DNA of 64,000 nucleotides from contig DASSJF010000077.1 of NCBI GenBank assembly GCA_035691305.1, positions 1 through 64,000 of the forward strand. Reading direction: 5' to 3'. The translations under genes were made by a program, and so were the position numbers. The notes beneath the pieces were generated by a model. It was not told the origin of the DNA. It made no database searches and was given only the letters and a program-made list of their open reading frames with translations. This document shows positions 34,194 to 41,954 of this stretch, one piece after another. The DNA comes from a bacterium. Its GTDB lineage: Bacteria; Sysuimicrobiota; Sysuimicrobiia; Sysuimicrobiales; Segetimicrobiaceae. Within the stretch, counting starts at the first letter, position 1; each line of letters opens with the position of its first letter.

Positions 34194-34883
34194 ATGAAAA
34201 ACGAGATGACGCGGCCGCCGACCCGGCTTCGTCGCAGGGCCGCGGCGGTCGACCGGGTCCTCCGGCGGGGCTACCGGCTGCGGCCGTGGCGGAAGCGCGA
34301 TCCGCTCGGGGCGCTCATCGGCACGATCCTCTCGCAGCACACCAGCGACGTGAACAGCGGCCGGGCCTACGCACAGCTGCGCCGGCGATATCCGACCTGG
34401 GAGGCGGTCCGCGCGGCGTCCACGGCGGGCATCGCGGCGGCGATCCGGCCCGCGGGGCTGGCGTCCCTCAAGGCGCCGCGGATCCACGCGGTGCTGCGCC
34501 GCCTGGCGGCGGAGCGCGGCCGGCTCTCGCTGGCGTTCCTCCGCCGGTGGCCGCGCGAGCAGGCGCGCGCGTGGCTGCGCAGCGTGCCGGGCGTGGGGCC
34601 GAAGACCGCAGCGATCGTCATGCAGTTCGCGCTCGCCAAGCCCGCCTTCGCCGTCGACACCCACGTCGACCGCGTCGGCCGGCGGCTCGGGCTGATTCCG
34701 CCGCGCATGTCGACTGAAGACGCGCACGCCTGGATGGAAGCGCTGATCCCGCCGGCGCGCTACGGGCCGCTGCACCGCTTCCTGGTGCGGCACGGCCGCG
34801 AGGTCTGCACGGCGCGGCGGCCGCGTTGCGAAGTGTGTCCGATCCGGCGGTGGTGCGACTACACCGCTACGCGGCGGCGGTGA
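34194..34883 (+). CDS. nth: endonuclease III (DNA glycosylase/AP lyase)
   Basis: 229 aa. Helix-hairpin-helix RSVPGVGPKTAAIVMQFALA with the catalytic Lys, then AVDTHVDRVGRRLGL with the catalytic Asp. The 4Fe-4S loop is CTARRPRCEVCPIRRWC (C-x6-C-x2-C-x5-C). It excises oxidised pyrimidines. The C-terminus overlaps the convergent enolase-superfamily gene by 17 bases. The 99-base gap upstream holds GC hairpin sequence (about 34136-34167) that could end the DHOD-like transcript. Confidence 0.93.
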   Translation: MKNEMTRPPTRLRRRAAAVDRVLRRGYRLRPWRKRDPLGALIGTILSQHTSDVNSGRAYAQLRRRYPTWEAVRAASTAGIAAAIRPAGLASLKAPRIHAVLRRLAAERGRLSLAFLRRWPREQARAWLRSVPGVGPKTAAIVMQFALAKPAFAVDTHVDRVGRRLGLIPPRMSTEDAHAWMEALIPPARYGPLHRFLVRHGREVCTARRPRCEVCPIRRWCDYTATRRR

Positions 34884-35976
34884 AGAGCGGCGCGCCGAGC
34901 AGCGAGCGGTCCACGCGCACCCCGAGGCCCGGACCCGACGGCGCGGCGCCGACGCCCTGCCGCGAGCGCGGCTCGTAGCCGCAGAGGTGCTCGTTCACCC
35001 AGTCGTTCATGAAGGACACGGTGAAGAGCGTGCGGGCCCGCGTGCTCGCCGCGAGGTGGCTGACGGCGGCGGTCACGAGATCGCCGCCCCACGTGTCCTC
35101 GATCGTGACGCGCAGCCCCAGTGAGTCGGCGAGGTCACGCAGGAGCCGCGCCGTCGTGAGGCCGCCGACTTTGCTGATCTTGAGGTTGAACGCTTCGAGG
35201 CCGCCGGCCGCGTGGGCGCGCAGCAGCGACGGCACGTCGGTGATGACCTCGTCGAGCACCATCGGCAGCGTGGTGTGCCGGCGCACGGCGAGGCACTCCT
35301 CGAGCGTCCGGCACGGCTGCTCGAGGTAGACGCGGGGCAGCGCGTCGAGCAGGCGCGCCGCCACGATCGCGTCTTGAAGCTGCCAGCCGCCGTTCGCGTC
35401 GGCGACGACGACGTCGTCGTCGCCCGTGGCCTCGAGCACGCGCTGCACGCGGGCGACGTCGTCGTGCGGCCGGCCGCCGACCTTGAGCTGAAACCGATGG
35501 ATGCCTTCCGCGCGCCGCGCGGCGGCGTAGGCGGCCATCTCGGCCGGTGCGCCGAGGGGCACCGCGAAGTACAGCGGATACCGGTCCTGCCGCCGGCCGC
35601 CGAGCAGCGACGCGAGGGGCACGCCCGCCGCCTGACCGAGGAGGTCCCAGCACGCCACGTCGATCGGGCTCTTCGCGTAGGCGTGCCCGGCGAGCGCCCG
35701 GTCGAGCAGGTCCCGCACGGGGCCCAGCTGCCGCGGATCCGCGCCGAGAATCGCGGGGGCCATCTCGCGGATCGCGGCGCGCGCGCCCTCCGCGAAGCCC
35801 GGCAAATACGTGGTCCCGAGGGGGCAGACCTCCCCCCACCCCTCCGCGCCCTCGTCGGCGATCACCCGAACGACGGTGCTCGGCAGCGCGGTGATTTCGC
35901 GCCCGCCCGACATCACGTACGTCCCGTGGATGTAGTGGAGGTCGTGGCCGTAGACCTCGACGCGGACGATCTTCAT
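34867..35976 (-). CDS. enolase-superfamily enzyme (mandelate racemase/muconate-lactonizing group)
   Basis: 369 aa. N-terminal capping domain (MKIVRVEVYGHDLHYIHGTY) and barrel with metal ligands in VVADANGGWQ (Asp), VYLEQPC (Glu) and PMVLDEVITD (Asp), then catalytic Lys in NLKISKVGGLT. At the second-strand site the usual KxK reads QLK (HRFQLKVGG), so one base of that pair is missing. The substrate may be a carboxylate such as a hydroxyproline or amino-acid derivative; assignment by sequence alone is unsafe. Its ATG overlaps the stop of the FmdA gene (ATGA). It is the last gene of a six-gene minus-strand operon. Confidence 0.85.
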   Translation of the reverse strand: MKIVRVEVYGHDLHYIHGTYVMSGGREITALPSTVVRVIADEGAEGWGEVCPLGTTYLPGFAEGARAAIREMAPAILGADPRQLGPVRDLLDRALAGHAYAKSPIDVACWDLLGQAAGVPLASLLGGRRQDRYPLYFAVPLGAPAEMAAYAAARRAEGIHRFQLKVGGRPHDDVARVQRVLEATGDDDVVVADANGGWQLQDAIVAARLLDALPRVYLEQPCRTLEECLAVRRHTTLPMVLDEVITDVPSLLRAHAAGGLEAFNLKISKVGGLTTARLLRDLADSLGLRVTIEDTWGGDLVTAAVSHLAASTRARTLFTVSFMNDWVNEHLCGYEPRSRQGVGAAPSGPGLGVRVDRSLLGAPLFTAAA

Positions 35977-36896
35977 GCCGTCCGCGCGGCCGGCAGCAGC
36001 CGCTTCGAGAGGCGGCAGACCATCGTGTAAGCCGGATCGTAGACGTTGGCGAGGTCGTAGCGCGCCGCCTGGCCGAGGAGCAGATGCGCGCCGCGGGCGT
36101 CGAACCCGTATGCGTCGACGAGCCAGCGCACCATCTCGGTCGTCGCATGCTGCACGCACTGGTCGAGTGGTCTCGCGTTGCCGAGCGTGAAGATCTCGCC
36201 CGCGGTCTCGCCGCGCGGCCACGCGATCGACGCGCGCTTCACGAGCGTAAGCGTGAAGCGCACGTCGCACGAGATCTCGACGCCGGTCCCGACGATCTCC
36301 CCGTCGCCCTGGACCGCGTGGCCGTCGCCGATGTAGAAGAGCGCGCCGGGCGCGAACACCGGAAAGTGCGCGGTCACGCCTTCCACGAAGCCGCGGTAGT
36401 CCATGTTGCCGCCGTGGGTCGAGGAGGTCGCCGTCGAGATCGCCTGGCCGCCCGCCGGGGCGACGCCGAAGCACCCCACCATCGGCGCGATCGGCAGCGT
36501 GAGCCGGCCGAGGCGCGTCTCCGGCTCGAGCAGCGTCGCGGTACCCGCCTCCACGTCGACGTCCCAGCGTCCCAGGACCGGCTGCGGCGCTTCCGCGACG
36601 GCCTCGGGATCGAGGACGTTCGGGGCGATCGCCGTGGCGCTCCATCCCCAGCGCCGGTTGGGCCGCAGCACCTCGAGCCGCACGCTGAGGCGGTCTCCGG
36701 GTTCGGCCCCCTCGACGAAGAACGGACCGGTCTGCGGGTTCCCCCGCGCGGTCACCTGTTTCCCGGACGCATCCTGGCCGCGCGCGTCGACGGTGGTCGT
36801 GACGACGGTGTCGCCGGAAACGACCACCAGCGCCGCGTCGCGCGTCGCCATCGTGGTGTGGTACGTCTGCGGCGCAAACCGGTGAACGGCGGCCAC
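35973..36896 (-). CDS. acetamidase/formamidase (FmdA/AmdA family)
   Basis: 307 aa. The family core is PNPQTGPF-like (ARGNPQTGPFFVEGAEPGD), APNVLDPEAV, GCFGVAPAGG, STHGGNMDYRG (metal-binding His and surrounding Gly) and FYIGDGHAVQGDGEIVGTGVEIS. These zinc-containing amidases release ammonia from formamide, acetamide or related short amides. GTG start at 36896. It is translationally coupled to the enolase-superfamily gene and lies 11 bases after the ComE-like gene. Its exact amide is unknown. Confidence 0.88.
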   Translation of the reverse strand: MAAVHRFAPQTYHTTMATRDAALVVVSGDTVVTTTVDARGQDASGKQVTARGNPQTGPFFVEGAEPGDRLSVRLEVLRPNRRWGWSATAIAPNVLDPEAVAEAPQPVLGRWDVDVEAGTATLLEPETRLGRLTLPIAPMVGCFGVAPAGGQAISTATSSTHGGNMDYRGFVEGVTAHFPVFAPGALFYIGDGHAVQGDGEIVGTGVEISCDVRFTLTLVKRASIAWPRGETAGEIFTLGNARPLDQCVQHATTEMVRWLVDAYGFDARGAHLLLGQAARYDLANVYDPAYTMVCRLSKRLLPAARTA

Positions 36897-36907
36897 GTAA
36901 ACGCGCT

Positions 36908-37534
36908 CTAGGCGGGATTCGGCGGTTTCGCGCCGAGGCCGCGCATGAAGCGGTCCTTCACCAAGACCGGATCCCGTTCGGGCCGGCCGGCGCCGGGCTC
37001 TTGGTTCACAAGGGCGGCGATGAAGCGCGGCCCGCGCCCCGAAAGCGCCTCGCCGACGAGGCGCTCGAACTCCGCCTCGTCGCGCGCCCAGGCGCTCTGC
37101 ACGATGCCCGCCCCGCGCGCGACAACGGCGAGATCGGTCGCTTCCGCGGTCGCGGCCGCCTGCCCCCCGGTGATCTGGTAGGTCCCGTTGTCCCAGACGA
37201 TCACCGTAAGGTTCTGGGGCGCGACCATCGCCACGGTGGCGAGCGCGCCGAGGTTCATCAGCATGGACCCATCGCCCTCGATCGCGAAGACGCGCCGCGA
37301 GGGCTGCGCGAGCGCGACGCCGAGAGCGATGGGCACGGCGAGACTCATACTCCCGAGCATGTAGAAGTTCTCCGGCCGGTGGCCGGCGGCGAACAGATCG
37401 AAGTTGGCGTTGCCGATGCCGGCGACGACGGCCTCACCGCGGGTGAGGCGCCCGACGAGCCGTTTCGTGAGGTCGAACCGGCTCATCACCTTGCCGCCGG
37501 CTTTCGTGCGTGTGTCGGTGCCCGTGGCGTCCAT
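36908..37534 (-). CDS. TPP-dependent decarboxylase, TPP-binding subunit (ComE/sulfopyruvate or phosphonopyruvate type)
   Basis: 208 aa. The TPP/Mg site reads FAIEGDGSMLMNLGALATVA with the downstream Asn in VIVWDNGTYQITGG, the ThDP motif GDG-x(about 25)-N. The preceding LGSMSLAVPIALGVALAQP is the family's substrate-channel helix. It lacks the pyrimidine-binding domain, which is supplied by the separate gene next door, as in archaeal ComD/ComE sulfopyruvate decarboxylase. Related two-domain enzymes act on phosphonopyruvate. The substrate is a 2-oxo acid, not determined. Confidence 0.85.
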   Translation of the reverse strand: MDATGTDTRTKAGGKVMSRFDLTKRLVGRLTRGEAVVAGIGNANFDLFAAGHRPENFYMLGSMSLAVPIALGVALAQPSRRVFAIEGDGSMLMNLGALATVAMVAPQNLTVIVWDNGTYQITGGQAAATAEATDLAVVARGAGIVQSAWARDEAEFERLVGEALSGRGPRFIAALVNQEPGAGRPERDPVLVKDRFMRGLGAKPPNPA

Positions 37535-37543
37535 CCCGCGCCC

Positions 37544-38056
37544 CTACCCTTCCATCTTGCCGCCGGTCAGCCTCGGCGACAGGATCAGCGCCGCGGGCTG
37601 CTGCGTCCGGTGCGCCTGATGAACGCTGCGGGTCACGAGGAACGCCACCTCGTCGTCACGCTCGAGCGTGACGTGCGGAATCCCGAGCGCGTCCAGCGAC
37701 GGGCGGATCACGCGGGAGATCGGCACCTGCACCGCGTTGAACTCGCCGAGCACGCCGCGCTCGGAAATGACGAGCACGACCGGAAGCTGGTACGGGACGA
37801 GGAGCGAGGCGAGGGCGTTCGGGACGTTGCCGAACCCGCTGCTCTGCATCATCACCGCCGACGGCGTCCCCCCGAGCGACGCGCCGGCGGCGATGCCGAC
37901 GGCCTCCTCCTCCCGCGTCGCGGAGAACGCGGTGACGCCGGGATGCGACCGGAAGCCGTCGATCAGCGGGATCAGCACCTTGTCCGGCACGTACGTGACG
38001 AGCCCGATCCCCCGCTCCGTCAGGCATTTGATCATCGTGCCGGACCACTCGCTCAT
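37544..38056 (-). CDS. TPP-dependent decarboxylase, pyrimidine-binding subunit (ComD type)
   Basis: 170 aa. The catalytic Glu that activates TPP is in FSATREEEAVGIAAGASLGG. MQSSGFGNVPNALASLLVPYQLP and VVLVISERGVLGEFN are conserved in ComD and phosphonopyruvate decarboxylase N-terminal domains. GGAGGG precedes the ATG. The TPP-binding half follows nine bases downstream, so the two chains should form a heteromer. Confidence 0.86.
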   Translation of the reverse strand: MSEWSGTMIKCLTERGIGLVTYVPDKVLIPLIDGFRSHPGVTAFSATREEEAVGIAAGASLGGTPSAVMMQSSGFGNVPNALASLLVPYQLPVVLVISERGVLGEFNAVQVPISRVIRPSLDALGIPHVTLERDDEVAFLVTRSVHQAHRTQQPAALILSPRLTGGKMEG

Positions 38057-38125
38057 GCGCTCCCTCCGATCAAAGACGCCGGCAGATGTCCGGCGTCGGT
38101 GTTTCGCTTCGTGCCGCGGGGCCGG

Positions 38126-38701
38126 CTACCTTCCCAGCGCCTTCTCGATGCGGCGATCCGGGAGAAACCAGAGCACCGCGACCACCATGTACAGCGCGAA
38201 CGCCAGCGTGGCGTTCACGAACACCACGAGCAGAGCGGCCGCGTAGATGGCCAGAGACATCCGGCCCTTGACGTCCCTCCCCACGGCCCGCGCCAGCGTC
38301 GAGGCACCGCCGTGCAGCGCAATGAGCGCCCGGGTCAGAAGGTAGTACGCGCCCCCGGCCAGGAACTGCACGAGCCCGTAGATCGCCACCGGCCACGGGG
38401 CGAAGTTTGTGCGTCCCATCCAGGCCGTGGCAAACGGGATGAGCGACAGCCAGAACAACAGGTGCAGGTTGGCCCAGAGCACTCGGCCGTCCACGTGCTG
38501 CGCCGCCTGCAACAGGTGATGATGGTTGTTCCAGTAGATCGCGGCCAGGGTGAAGCTGAGCACGTAGCTCACCAGCGTCGGCAGCACGACCACGAGCGCG
38601 GTCAGGTCCGGCCCGCGCGGCGGCGTCAACTCGAGCACCATGATCGTGATGATGATGGCGAAGACGCCGTCGCTGAACGCTTCCAACCGGCCCTTGCTCA
38701 T
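38126..38701 (-). CDS. TMEM175-family (DUF1211) potassium channel-like membrane protein
   Basis: 191 aa with six transmembrane helices. The hallmark RLEAFSDGVFAIIITIMVLEL (RxxxFSDGxxAI) sits in helix 1. Bacterial single-repeat members assemble as tetrameric K+ channels. ATG at 38701 overlaps the stop of the dehydrogenase gene (ATGA). Its presence in a catabolic operon is unusual and the physiological link is unclear. Confidence 0.85.
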   Translation of the reverse strand: MSKGRLEAFSDGVFAIIITIMVLELTPPRGPDLTALVVVLPTLVSYVLSFTLAAIYWNNHHHLLQAAQHVDGRVLWANLHLLFWLSLIPFATAWMGRTNFAPWPVAIYGLVQFLAGGAYYLLTRALIALHGGASTLARAVGRDVKGRMSLAIYAAALLVVFVNATLAFALYMVVAVLWFLPDRRIEKALGR

Positions 38702-40050
38702 GTTCCGGGCGCCGGCACCAGCCGCTGCTGCTCTTCCCACAGACGGTAGAGCGCCGAGGAGGTGTCCAGGACCACGTCGTCGAGATGGACGAGGCCGTCC
38801 TCCGCGACGTCCCGCACCACCCGCGCCCCGTGCGAAAGGCCGATCGGCAGCAGGCGCTCCCGCGCGGCCGCGACGGCGTCGTCGGCCAGCCCGTAGACGG
38901 TGGATCCGCCCTCGCCGTCGAGCACATCGCCCGCTCGCAGGGCGTGTTTGGCCGCCGAGACCACCGCGGCGACCGGCACAAGCCGCGGCGCGCCTGTCGG
39001 CACGCCGTCCAGCACCGCGCGGGCCGCGCTGATCGGCAGTTCGAGGCCGACCAAGTGGTAGGGGCGGTAGAACGACGCGTACTTCCCCGTAGCGTCGACC
39101 GCCAGGCCGTAGTCCCGGAACGTCCCCCGGACGTAGGGGCGCGGCGACGTGAAGACGACGTACACCCCCCAGCGGAGGTCGTTCGGCACGGGCCGGCCCT
39201 CGCGGTCGATCGAGCTGACCACCTCCACGACGCCGGCGTGATGCAGGATGCCGCCGTCTTCGCGCGGTTTCAGCACCTCCGGTAGCCGGTCGGTGCCCGC
39301 GGCGGGAAAGTGCATCCCCCGGACGTCGGGCCGCAGGCCCGTCATGTTGGCCACCGCCGCCATCTCGATCGCCGACTTCGTGCCGTCCGTGAACGAGTTG
39401 TACATCTTGGGATTCAGGCCGGCGCCCGCGTGGCCGGGCATCCCGTAGCGCTCCCAAATGTCGTCGGGCGTAGCTTTCCGGTAGGCGGGCAGGTACTTCG
39501 TGCCTTTCCCGGCCGCCACGACGTCCAGCCCGAGCGCGGCCGCCCAGTCGTACAGCTCGTAGATCAGCGCCGGCTGATCGCCGTACGCCGCGGAGTACAC
39601 CACCCCCGCTTCGTCGGCGGCACGGCGGAGCACCGAGCCCACGAGCACGTCGGCCTCGACCGTGACCATCACGACGTGGCGGCCGCGGCGGATCGCCGCC
39701 TGGGCGGTGGCGGACGCGGCCTCGGGGCTGCCGGTGGCGTCCACAACGACGTCGAGGTCGCTTTCGACAAGCACCTTGGCGTCGGAGGTGACGACCGAGT
39801 CCCCGCGGGCGATCGCCGGGTTGGCGCGGTCGGCCCGCCCCGCGTCGACGATGCGATCGTCCGCGACGCCGGCGTGCCCGAGCGCCGTGCGTGCCCTCGC
39901 CGGATCGAGGTCGGCCACGACCGATGCGCGCATTCCCCGCATCGCCGCGAGCTGGCAGATGATCATCGTTCCGAACCGGCCGGCGCCGACGACGCCGACC
40001 CGGATCGGGCGGCCGTCGCGCTCGCGGGCGGCCAGGCGTTCATTCAGCAT
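38698..40050 (-). CDS. NAD(P)-dependent homoserine-dehydrogenase-like oxidoreductase with C-terminal SAF domain
   Basis: 450 aa. The Rossmann motif VGVVGAGRFGTMIICQLAAM is at about residues 18-37, then DVVVDATGSPEAA and GRHVVMVTVEADVLVG. The central catalytic part is related to homoserine dehydrogenase. The C-terminal SAF-like region contains KHALRAGDVLDGEGG and GLVHLDDVVLD. Members of this family often lie in carbohydrate or branched-acid catabolic clusters. The ATG at 40050 (MLNERLAARERDGRPIRV) was chosen over longer frames lacking conservation. It is the first gene of the minus-strand operon. Confidence 0.84.
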   Translation of the reverse strand: MLNERLAARERDGRPIRVGVVGAGRFGTMIICQLAAMRGMRASVVADLDPARARTALGHAGVADDRIVDAGRADRANPAIARGDSVVTSDAKVLVESDLDVVVDATGSPEAASATAQAAIRRGRHVVMVTVEADVLVGSVLRRAADEAGVVYSAAYGDQPALIYELYDWAAALGLDVVAAGKGTKYLPAYRKATPDDIWERYGMPGHAGAGLNPKMYNSFTDGTKSAIEMAAVANMTGLRPDVRGMHFPAAGTDRLPEVLKPREDGGILHHAGVVEVVSSIDREGRPVPNDLRWGVYVVFTSPRPYVRGTFRDYGLAVDATGKYASFYRPYHLVGLELPISAARAVLDGVPTGAPRLVPVAAVVSAAKHALRAGDVLDGEGGSTVYGLADDAVAAARERLLPIGLSHGARVVRDVAEDGLVHLDDVVLDTSSALYRLWEEQQRLVPAPGT

Positions 40051-40095
40051 GGGGGCCTCATGAGCGTCTCCGGGGTGTGGACGACAGTAGACATC

Positions 40096-40127
40096 GCGGC
40101 CGGGCCGGCTAACGCCGGCCCGGCCGC
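40096..40127 (-). terminator. perfect 14-bp GC hairpin between fmdB and the dehydrogenase operon
   Basis: GCGGCCGGGCCGGC, loop TAAC, exact complement. It lies 32 bases past the fmdB stop and 46 bases before the dehydrogenase start, both on the minus strand, and has no U-tract. Position suggests transcription termination or mRNA end protection for fmdB. Confidence 0.55.
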
Positions 40128-40158
40128 GCACGTTCTTACGACGTCGCGATCGGCTCCG

Positions 40159-40398
40159 CTAGTGCACGTGGCCGCAGCCGCACGCTCCGCCGCCGCAGCA
40201 GCCGCCGCCGCCGGAGGGCAGGTCGCCCGCGTCGGACCCGCGCGCGCCCGTCATCACCATTACCGGCGTGAACACACGCTTCGCGGCGGCCTTCCCGCAC
40301 TTGGGGCAGGCGGGCAAGCCCTGATTCTCGTACTCGGCGACCGTCGCGATGATCTCGAACTCGTGGCGGCAGGAAGCGCAGCGAAACACGTACGTCAT
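40159..40398 (-). CDS. FmdB-family zinc-ribbon protein
   Basis: 79 aa. MTYVFRCASCRHEFEI with CxxC and LPACPKCGKAA with a second CxxC make the FmdB zinc ribbon. The C-terminus (GGGGCCGGGACGCGHVH) is a Gly/Cys/His tail typical of the family and probably binds metal. FmdB was first found with formamidase (FmdA), and an FmdA homologue is encoded 3.3 kb downstream on the same strand. Its role there is regulatory in Methylophilus; here it is only inferred. Confidence 0.87.
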   Translation of the reverse strand: MTYVFRCASCRHEFEIIATVAEYENQGLPACPKCGKAAAKRVFTPVMVMTGARGSDAGDLPSGGGGCCGGGACGCGHVH

Positions 40399-40511
40399 GG
40401 GCGATCACTCCGTCTCCCGAATGTGCTATCCGATCGACCTGCGGTTCGTCCGCCGGCCGTCGTTCTCCTCCGCGGCCGCCGGCGTTGAGGCACACGACGC
40501 CCGCACCGTCT

Positions 40512-40973
40512 TCATTCCTCGGTGATCTCCCAGGCGTGGGAGATTTCGACGCAGCCCTTCAGCGTCTGCGCGACCGGGCAGCCGCGCTCGAAGACCGCGA
40601 GCGCGCGCTCAGCGTCGGCCCGCTTGCCCTTCGGGATCTTGAGATGGTATGTCACACGCATCGTCGTGAGCTTCATGACACGGTCCGGCGCCTCGATCGT
40701 GCCCTCCGCTTCGGTCCAGAGCTTGTTCGGGTAGCTTGGAATCCCGCGCGCCTCCAGCGCGCCCGCGAGGGTGCCGGTCAGTCAGCCGGCCGCGGCGCCC
40801 ACCAGGTGATCGAGCGTCGCCGGCAGCTCTTCCTCGGGCTCCATCTTGTAGAAGTCCTTGATGCCGCTGTTCACGCCGTACCGGACCGGCTCCGGAAAGT
40901 TGCCGAGGTACGCGCGCCGGTTGGGCCGTTTCTCCTGGTAGACGCGCGCCCGCGCGAGATGGACGACACTCAT
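40512..40973 (-). CDS. OsmC-family protein with in-frame UGA at the catalytic Cys position (probable selenoprotein)
   Basis: 153 codons if the TGA at 40782-40784 is read as selenocysteine (residue 64). Before it: MSVVHLARARVYQEKRPNRR to LDHLVGAAAG. After it the same frame continues with no other stop: LTGTLAGALEARGIPSYPNK through FERGCPVAQTLKGCVEISHA to a normal TGA at 40512-40514. AAAG-U-LTGTL aligns with MALAG-C-TGMDV of the OsmC gene at 21153, so the UGA replaces the peroxidatic Cys. The second catalytic Cys (about residue 132) is present. A perfect hairpin begins 20 bases after the UGA (separate entry). GGGAGG precedes the ATG. No selA/selB/selC is in the window. A nonsense mutation or sequencing error is possible but would have to hit exactly this codon. 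Confidence 0.82.
40746..40762 (-). promoter_or_regulatory. candidate bacterial SECIS hairpin
   Basis: On the mRNA strand GCGCGC-TGGAG-GCGCGC forms a perfect 6-bp stem with a five-base loop. The loop starts 26 bases after the UGA and carries G at its second and third positions. Bacterial SECIS elements lie directly downstream of the UGA inside the coding sequence with a G near the start of the apical loop. SelB binding is inferred. Confidence 0.65.
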
Positions 40974-41057
40974 GGCGTGCCTCCCTTCGTGGACGAGATA
41001 CGGGCCGAGGGTGGCCGAGTCGTGTACCCCTATGATAAAGCGACGGACGGCGGACGG

Positions 41058-41954
41058 TTAGCGGCCGGTCCAGCGCGGCGCGCGCTTGTCCAGGAACGCC
41101 GCGACGCCCTCCTGGAAATCGGCGCTGTTGTAGCACATGCCGATCAGATCGTGGCCGCGATTCTGCGGGAGCAGCTGATTGATGACGCGGCGCACCGCCT
41201 CCTTGCTGGCCCGTAGCGTGATCGGCGGGGCCGCAGCGATCGCCTCGGCGAGCTCACGGGTGCGCGCCTCGAGGACCTCCGGCGGCACGACCTCGTTCAC
41301 GAGGCCCCAGGCAAGCGACTCGCGCGCCTCGACAAAGCGCGCCGTGAAGATCATCTCCTTGGCGCGCGCCGGGCCGATGAGGGCGACCAGCCGGGCGTAG
41401 TTGTTCATCGACAGGCAGTTGCCGAGCCGGATGACCGGGACGGCGAACCGCGAATCCTCGGACGCGATACGAAGGTCGCACGTCATCGCGATCCCGAGCC
41501 CGCCGCCCACGCAGAACCCCCGGATCGACGCGATCGTCGGCTTCGCGACCGCCTCGAGCCGCCCCGTCACCTCGTCAATCCGCTCCTCGTAGTCGATGCC
41601 GGCCTGCGGGTTGCCGCGGAACGCGGGAAACTGCGAGATGTCTGTGCCGGAGACGAACGCGCGGCCGCCGGCGCCGGTCACCACGAGCACGCGGATGCGG
41701 TCGTCGCGATCCACCTCTTCGCTGATCTCGACGAGCTGCTGGTACATCGCCCACGTCATGGCGTTCCGCGCCTCGGGGCGGTTGACGGTCAGGCGCGCGA
41801 TGCCGCCGTCCACCTCGAACAACATGTGGGACACGGATGGTGCCCCCGCGACGGGGGCGGGAGGAGCCGGGTGTGATTTCATCGTGGCCGGCGAGTCCGC
41901 CGACAGGCGGTCCGCCGGCACGGCGTGCTTGTCTGGCGCCGGCGGCGTCGGCAC
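41058..41954 (-). CDS. enoyl-CoA hydratase/isomerase (crotonase) family protein
   Basis: The crotonase core runs from MLFEVDGGIARLTVNRPEAR (about residue 44 of the longest form) to DFQEGVAAFLDKRAPRW. The oxyanion-hole residues are in GRAFVSGTDISQF and GFCVGGGLGIAMTCDL, and the C-terminal helix is normal. The first catalytic Glu position (VIRLGNCLSMNN) is not a clear Glu, so dehydratase activity is uncertain; isomerase or hydrolase activity is possible. Start choice is unsettled: GTG 41954 abuts the S1 stop, ATG 41882 and ATG 41825 are alternatives. The 41867-41921 part is a dispersed repeat, so the true protein may start at 41825 (about 255 aa). It is downstream of rpsA. Confidence 0.8.
   Translation of the reverse strand: MPTPPAPDKHAVPADRLSADSPATMKSHPAPPAPVAGAPSVSHMLFEVDGGIARLTVNRPEARNAMTWAMYQQLVEISEEVDRDDRIRVLVVTGAGGRAFVSGTDISQFPAFRGNPQAGIDYEERIDEVTGRLEAVAKPTIASIRGFCVGGGLGIAMTCDLRIASEDSRFAVPVIRLGNCLSMNNYARLVALIGPARAKEMIFTARFVEARESLAWGLVNEVVPPEVLEARTRELAEAIAAAPPITLRASKEAVRRVINQLLPQNRGHDLIGMCYNSADFQEGVAAFLDKRAPRWTGR
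41867..41921 (+). repeat. dispersed GC-rich repeat, copy B, at a coding-region start
   Basis: CCGGGTGTGATTTCATCGTG GCCGGCGAGTCCGCC and the following GGCGGTCCGCCGG match the first half of copy A and most of copy C (about 24 of 27 bases across the GATTTC-to-GTCCGCC segment). It lies antisense to the enoyl-CoA hydratase gene at its 5' end. The element could be translated as part of the N-terminus or sit in the leader. A 7-bp hairpin GCCCCCG-CGA-CGGGGGC lies next to it at 41842-41858. Confidence 0.55.

Noticed and set aside
31332-34793. A 1153-codon open frame on the minus strand across nifJ, the DHOD-like gene and nth
   Set aside because: It is antisense to three genes with strong family motifs. 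Long antisense frames are expected at this GC content; its translation is low-complexity Arg/Ala/Gly/Val with no motif.
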